A DNA stretch of 64,000 bases from Vanilla planifolia (Eukaryota > Streptophyta > Magnoliopsida > Asparagales > Orchidaceae): assembly GCA_023846275.1 (NCBI GenBank), contig CM043865.1:33866412-33930411 (forward strand), given 5' to 3'. Positions 60,118 through 64,000 of the stretch are shown one piece after another. Under the pieces are notes generated by a model. That model saw only the letters and a program-made list of their open reading frames with translations. It was not told where the DNA came from and ran no database searches. Each line of letters begins with the position of its first letter. Positions within the stretch are counted from its first letter, which is position 1. Both the position numbers and the translations under genes were made by a program.

Positions 60118-61931
60118 GGATCAAATGAACCATGAATGTGAGGGGAGACCATGAGGTGGATCAACCCTGATGATAAGGTGAAGTCATTAAAAAACCAAGC
60201 TCACCATTAGGCTCAACTAGACTGATGAATTGTTAGACTGGGCATAGCATGGATTGGGCTCATAGGTGCTTGGTTCCTTTCTAATGGGTCTGGGATTGGA
60301 TCAAAACTGATATTTGGGACTAAGCCTGGTCTGTGAAGAGCTCAGGCTGCCCACAGGCCTCCATAAGCTTGAGAAACCAGCCATGAGTCGTCATCACAAG
60401 TCTCAAATAGACATCAAGATTTCATTTACACAAATTTGAATCTTCATAAACAATCCACAAAATGGAAAACACTCAAAAAATCTTCAAGTTTCCCCAAGAG
60501 GCAGATGCAGTTATCAGGTTCACAGAGGGCTATGTCCAATCCTTTGTTCAATCTGAGAACTAAAACCTTGATTGGAAAAGGTTCTATGATCTAATCATGC
60601 ATTCCAATTTTGATCTTAAATTACTATTCTCCATGCCCAAGCCCAGACTTCCACCACTCCGGTACAGCTAGGTTAACAGTGGTAATACAAGAGGATGGAC
60701 TGCACATTTGAAGAAAGAGAGGATGGCTTATTGTTAAAGCGCTCTCCCAGCCTCCTTTGACTAAAATGCTAACAAAACAACGATGGACAGCACACAAGGA
60801 AAGAGGCAAGGAAGCATAAATGAGTTTCCCTGCTCACACTCACAGCTCATAGTAGGGTTCTGGGAGATTGATTAGGGAAGTAGTTCACTATGATTAAATC
60901 GGAAAGTATCAAGTCATAAAAAAAGTGATAAATTTGTAATATAGGAATTCATTTTGGGCCGGATGGGACAAGGACTGGTCAAATTGCAAGACCTAGCCCG
61001 AACCAGATAAAAAAATGGGCTCAGGACTTCAGAGTAATTCATATAAATGACCTTTTATGTCCAAATACACCCAAATACAATTCGGGCCTGGCAGGACCAC
61101 TGGGTACCCATCCATTGATTACGTATGCGCCAATGTATACCGTATGGCTTGTGTTAAACTCTTCTGTTTCCTAACAGTTGAGCATATTTCATTCATTAAA
61201 ATAATATAACCACATACGTCCCTACAGATCCTGAAGCTGCACCTAACAAGCTAAAAGTGCAAGACAAATCCTAGTTAGTGAGTTTATGTGCACCAATCCT
61301 TCATGTTATGGCCTGTTTCAAGCATCTATGCTGACAAAAGTAAACAAAACTAGCGCTCACAAATTAATTGCTTGACGCCACCATCACATGATTAGTACGA
61401 ATTTTCACAACTAACAGTTGTATCTAGAAGAAGACAAGCTTGCAATTTTCAGTTTTGGCTTGGAAACTATATCGGTAGGCGAGAGTGTTTGTTGAGAGTT
61501 CATAACCATTTCATGTACATTGATAATCTTCAAGTAAAATTCCCCCCTTTCTCCATCTCAAACATACTCGGCTTTTTTGCCACATCAAACCCCTCATTAA
61601 GTTCAGTAAAACAAGACTCTCCTCAAATAACCTAAAAGTTATTTTGGCTTTTTCCATTGCTCAACGGTAAAACTCCAACTTTCTTACTACACATACTTCA
61701 ATCTACATTTAACACTCCTAAATCATCTTAGTTGACTAGCCTAATCATATCTATGATGCACACTCATTTGTAATTAAGCTGTTTAATTTTCATTATGTAA
61801 AGAAATAGATTCACATTCACTCCACTTCGTAAAGGTTATTTGGGCCTTATTGGAGACCACTTTATCTCCACATCATTTTGAGCACTCGACTAAAGATACC
61901 TATACTAATTGCTTTAAGATTACTAATCATT

Positions 61932-63572
61932 AATGATTACATCCACAATATTAGAACTTCTCTTAAGACTTAATATTTAACACTAGCTAGAATAGAATCC
62001 TTAAAATTAAACTTTAGATTGAAATTATAGTTCAATAAAGTCATAAAATCTTATAGTGACAGCCCTTATGTGGTAAGAAGTGAACTAGGTATCAGGTGGG
62101 AGTATTCATGTACACATCAACTACTAAAATAACTAAAAACAAAATCAAGGTTTGAATATTGTTGGTATCAAAATGATCTATCTGCAAGATGCTCTCATCC
62201 CAAACTCCCGTCAAGAGGCATTCTTTTCAAAGTAATAGCAATAGAAGTGGAAGCGTGATAATAATGATGAACAAAATAAGAAGGTGAAAAAAAGAGTTTT
62301 TGCTATAAGGAGATTGAATTCCTCATAAAAATTCCTTTCAATAATGATTACATCCACAATATTAGAACTCCACTTGAGACTTAATATTTAACACCCAGCA
62401 AGGATAAAATCCTTAAAATAAACTTTGAATTGAAACTATAGTTGAGTCATAAAATCTTATACTGACAGACCTTATGTGATAATAAATAAAGTAGGTATTA
62501 GGTGGGAGTACCCATGTATACATCAACTACTAGAATAACTAAAAACAAAATCAATGTTTGAATATTGTTGGTATCAAAATGATCTGTCTGTGAGATGCTC
62601 TCATCCCAAGCCCTCGTCAAGAGACATTCTTTTCAAAGTGTAACAGTAATAGAAGTGAAAGCGTGATAATGACGATGAACAAAATAAGAAGGTGAAAAAG
62701 AGGAGAGTTTTTGCTACGAGGGATCGAATTTCTCATGAAATTTCCTTTCAATAATGATTACATCCACAATATTAGAACTCTACTTGAGACTTAATATTTA
62801 ACACCCAACAAGGATAAAATCCTTAAAAATAAACTTTGGATTGAAAGTATAGTTAAGTCATGAAATCTTATAATGGCAGCCCTTATGTGGTAACAAGTGA
62901 ACTAGGCATCAGGTGCGAGTACCCATGTACACATCAACTACTAAAATATCTAAAAACAAAATAAAGGTTTGAATATTGTTGATATCAAAATGATCTGTTT
63001 ATGAGATGCTCACATCTCAAGCCCTCATCAAGAGCTATTCTTTTCAAAGTAACAGTAATAGAAGTGGAAGCATGATAATGATGATGAACAAAATAAGAAG
63101 GTGAAAAAGAAGAGAATTTTTGCCATAAGGGAATTGAATTCCTCATAAAATTTTCTTTCAATAATGATTACATCCACAATATTAGAACTCCACTTAAGAC
63201 TTAATATTTAATACCCAACAAGGATAAAATCCTTAAAAATAAACTTTGGATTGAAACTATAGTTCCATAAAATCATAAAATCTTATAATGATAGCCCTAA
63301 TGTGGTAACAAGTGAAGTAGGTATCAGGTGGAAGTACCCACGTACACATCAACTACTAAAATAACTAAAAACAAAATCAAGGTTTGAATATTATTGGTAT
63401 CAAAATGATCTATCTATGAGATGCTCTCATCCCAAAACCTTGTCAAGAGACATTCGTTTTAAAGTAACAGTAATAGAAGTGGAAGCATGATAAAGACGAA
63501 CAAAATAAGAAGGTGAAAAAGAAAAGAGTTTTTGCCATAAGGATATTGAATTCCTCATAAAATTATCTTTCA
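61932..63572. repeat. Four tandem copies of a 410 bp repeat
   Basis: Copies start at 61932, 62343, 62753 and 63163, a period of 410-411 bases, each with AATGATTACATCCACAATAT at its head. Inside every unit are TCAACTACTA, TGTTGGTATCAAAATGATCT (GTTGATATC or ATTGGTATC in some copies) and a GAACAAAATAAGAAGGTGAA block. The match breaks off at about 63572. The first copy is the most diverged at its head. No frame is conserved. The array lies in the intron before the last two UBP exons. Confidence 0.92.
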
Positions 63573-64000
63573 AATGGTTCTAAATTCACTAAGTTCTGAT
63601 TTCTAGAATTCTAAATTTTAAAGTTCTTACTTTTCCGAGTTCGGGCTTCTCTAATTTTTTATTTGCTCTATATATCTTTCTCACCCTTTCATATAGAGGT
63701 TTAGATACAATATTTAATTATAAAACAACAAATATATGATTTTGACCTAAAATATTAAATTCTCAAAATTCTACAAAATCTGGCTTGATTTGTGCCTAAT
63801 ACATGCACGTATGCTCCCCCACATATGTAAGATTGTGCCAAGGTTATTCACAAGCATGGGTATTGTTCTCATGCACAAACAAGCCTCCATGCACGCATTA
63901 ACCGTAGTGATGCAAAGGTGCACCTACTGCACATGTGCGAAACTTGTGCTCCGTAGGTCACCCATAAGGAGCACGTGTGCCCACCCCATAGGGTCACAAG
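63573..64000. other. Right edge of the window, within the UBP intron
   Basis: No exon is seen. The final 200 bases are GC-richer, with repeated ATGCAYG and GTGCA motifs (CACGTATGC, GCATGGG, CATGCACGC), perhaps the start of another repeat. Confidence 0.3.

Overview
This window is nuclear DNA of a flowering plant. Coding exons with GT-AG introns are set in very AT-rich intergenic DNA that carries retroelement remnants, microsatellites and one plastid-derived insertion. The coding exons of the heat-shock factor and of the DUF1645 gene are strongly GC-rich against their surroundings, which fits a monocot or a similar lineage better than Arabidopsis-like eudicots. That placement is inference.

Seven protein genes were found, one of them cut by the window edge. 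Five had to be assembled from exons by splice-site phase. (1) Minus strand 144-4508: a three-exon gene for a conserved small protein I cannot name, with a 5'-truncated LINE in its 3.7 kb first intron. (2) Plus strand 6128-7089: a class B heat-shock factor of the HsfB4 type, head-to-head with gene 1. (3) Minus strand 14512-16878: a GT37 xyloglucan-type fucosyltransferase, two exons. (4) Plus strand 25258-26001: a single-exon DUF1645 protein with a TATA box. (5) Minus strand 34171-36612: an intronless 813-residue P-class PPR protein of the At1g52620 type. (6) Minus strand 37265-44134: a plant homologue of SCNM1, a minor (U12) spliceosome protein, whose zinc finger is split by a 6 kb intron holding a plastid trnI fragment and LINE debris. 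(7) Minus strand 54157-58156: an eight-exon BCA5-like beta carbonic anhydrase with one non-canonical GC splice donor. Just upstream on the same strand, 59111-59863 holds the last two exons of a UBP15/16-like ubiquitin protease. The rest of that gene lies beyond the right edge, behind an intron of more than 4.1 kb that contains four tandem copies of a 410 bp repeat.

The long gene-poor stretches (7.1-14.5, 16.9-25.2, 26.0-34.2 and 44.1-54.1 kb) hold decayed copia and gag-type retroelement pieces, a diverged 640 bp direct repeat, a possible LTR-like promoter near 51.7 kb and a 103 bp TA microsatellite. The genes are unrelated neighbours, as is usual in plants, and I see no operon-like or clustered pathway. 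I did not find a convincing previously undescribed system. The most useful results are the assembled gene models, the GC splice site, the LINE with target-site duplications, and the repeat-loaded introns.
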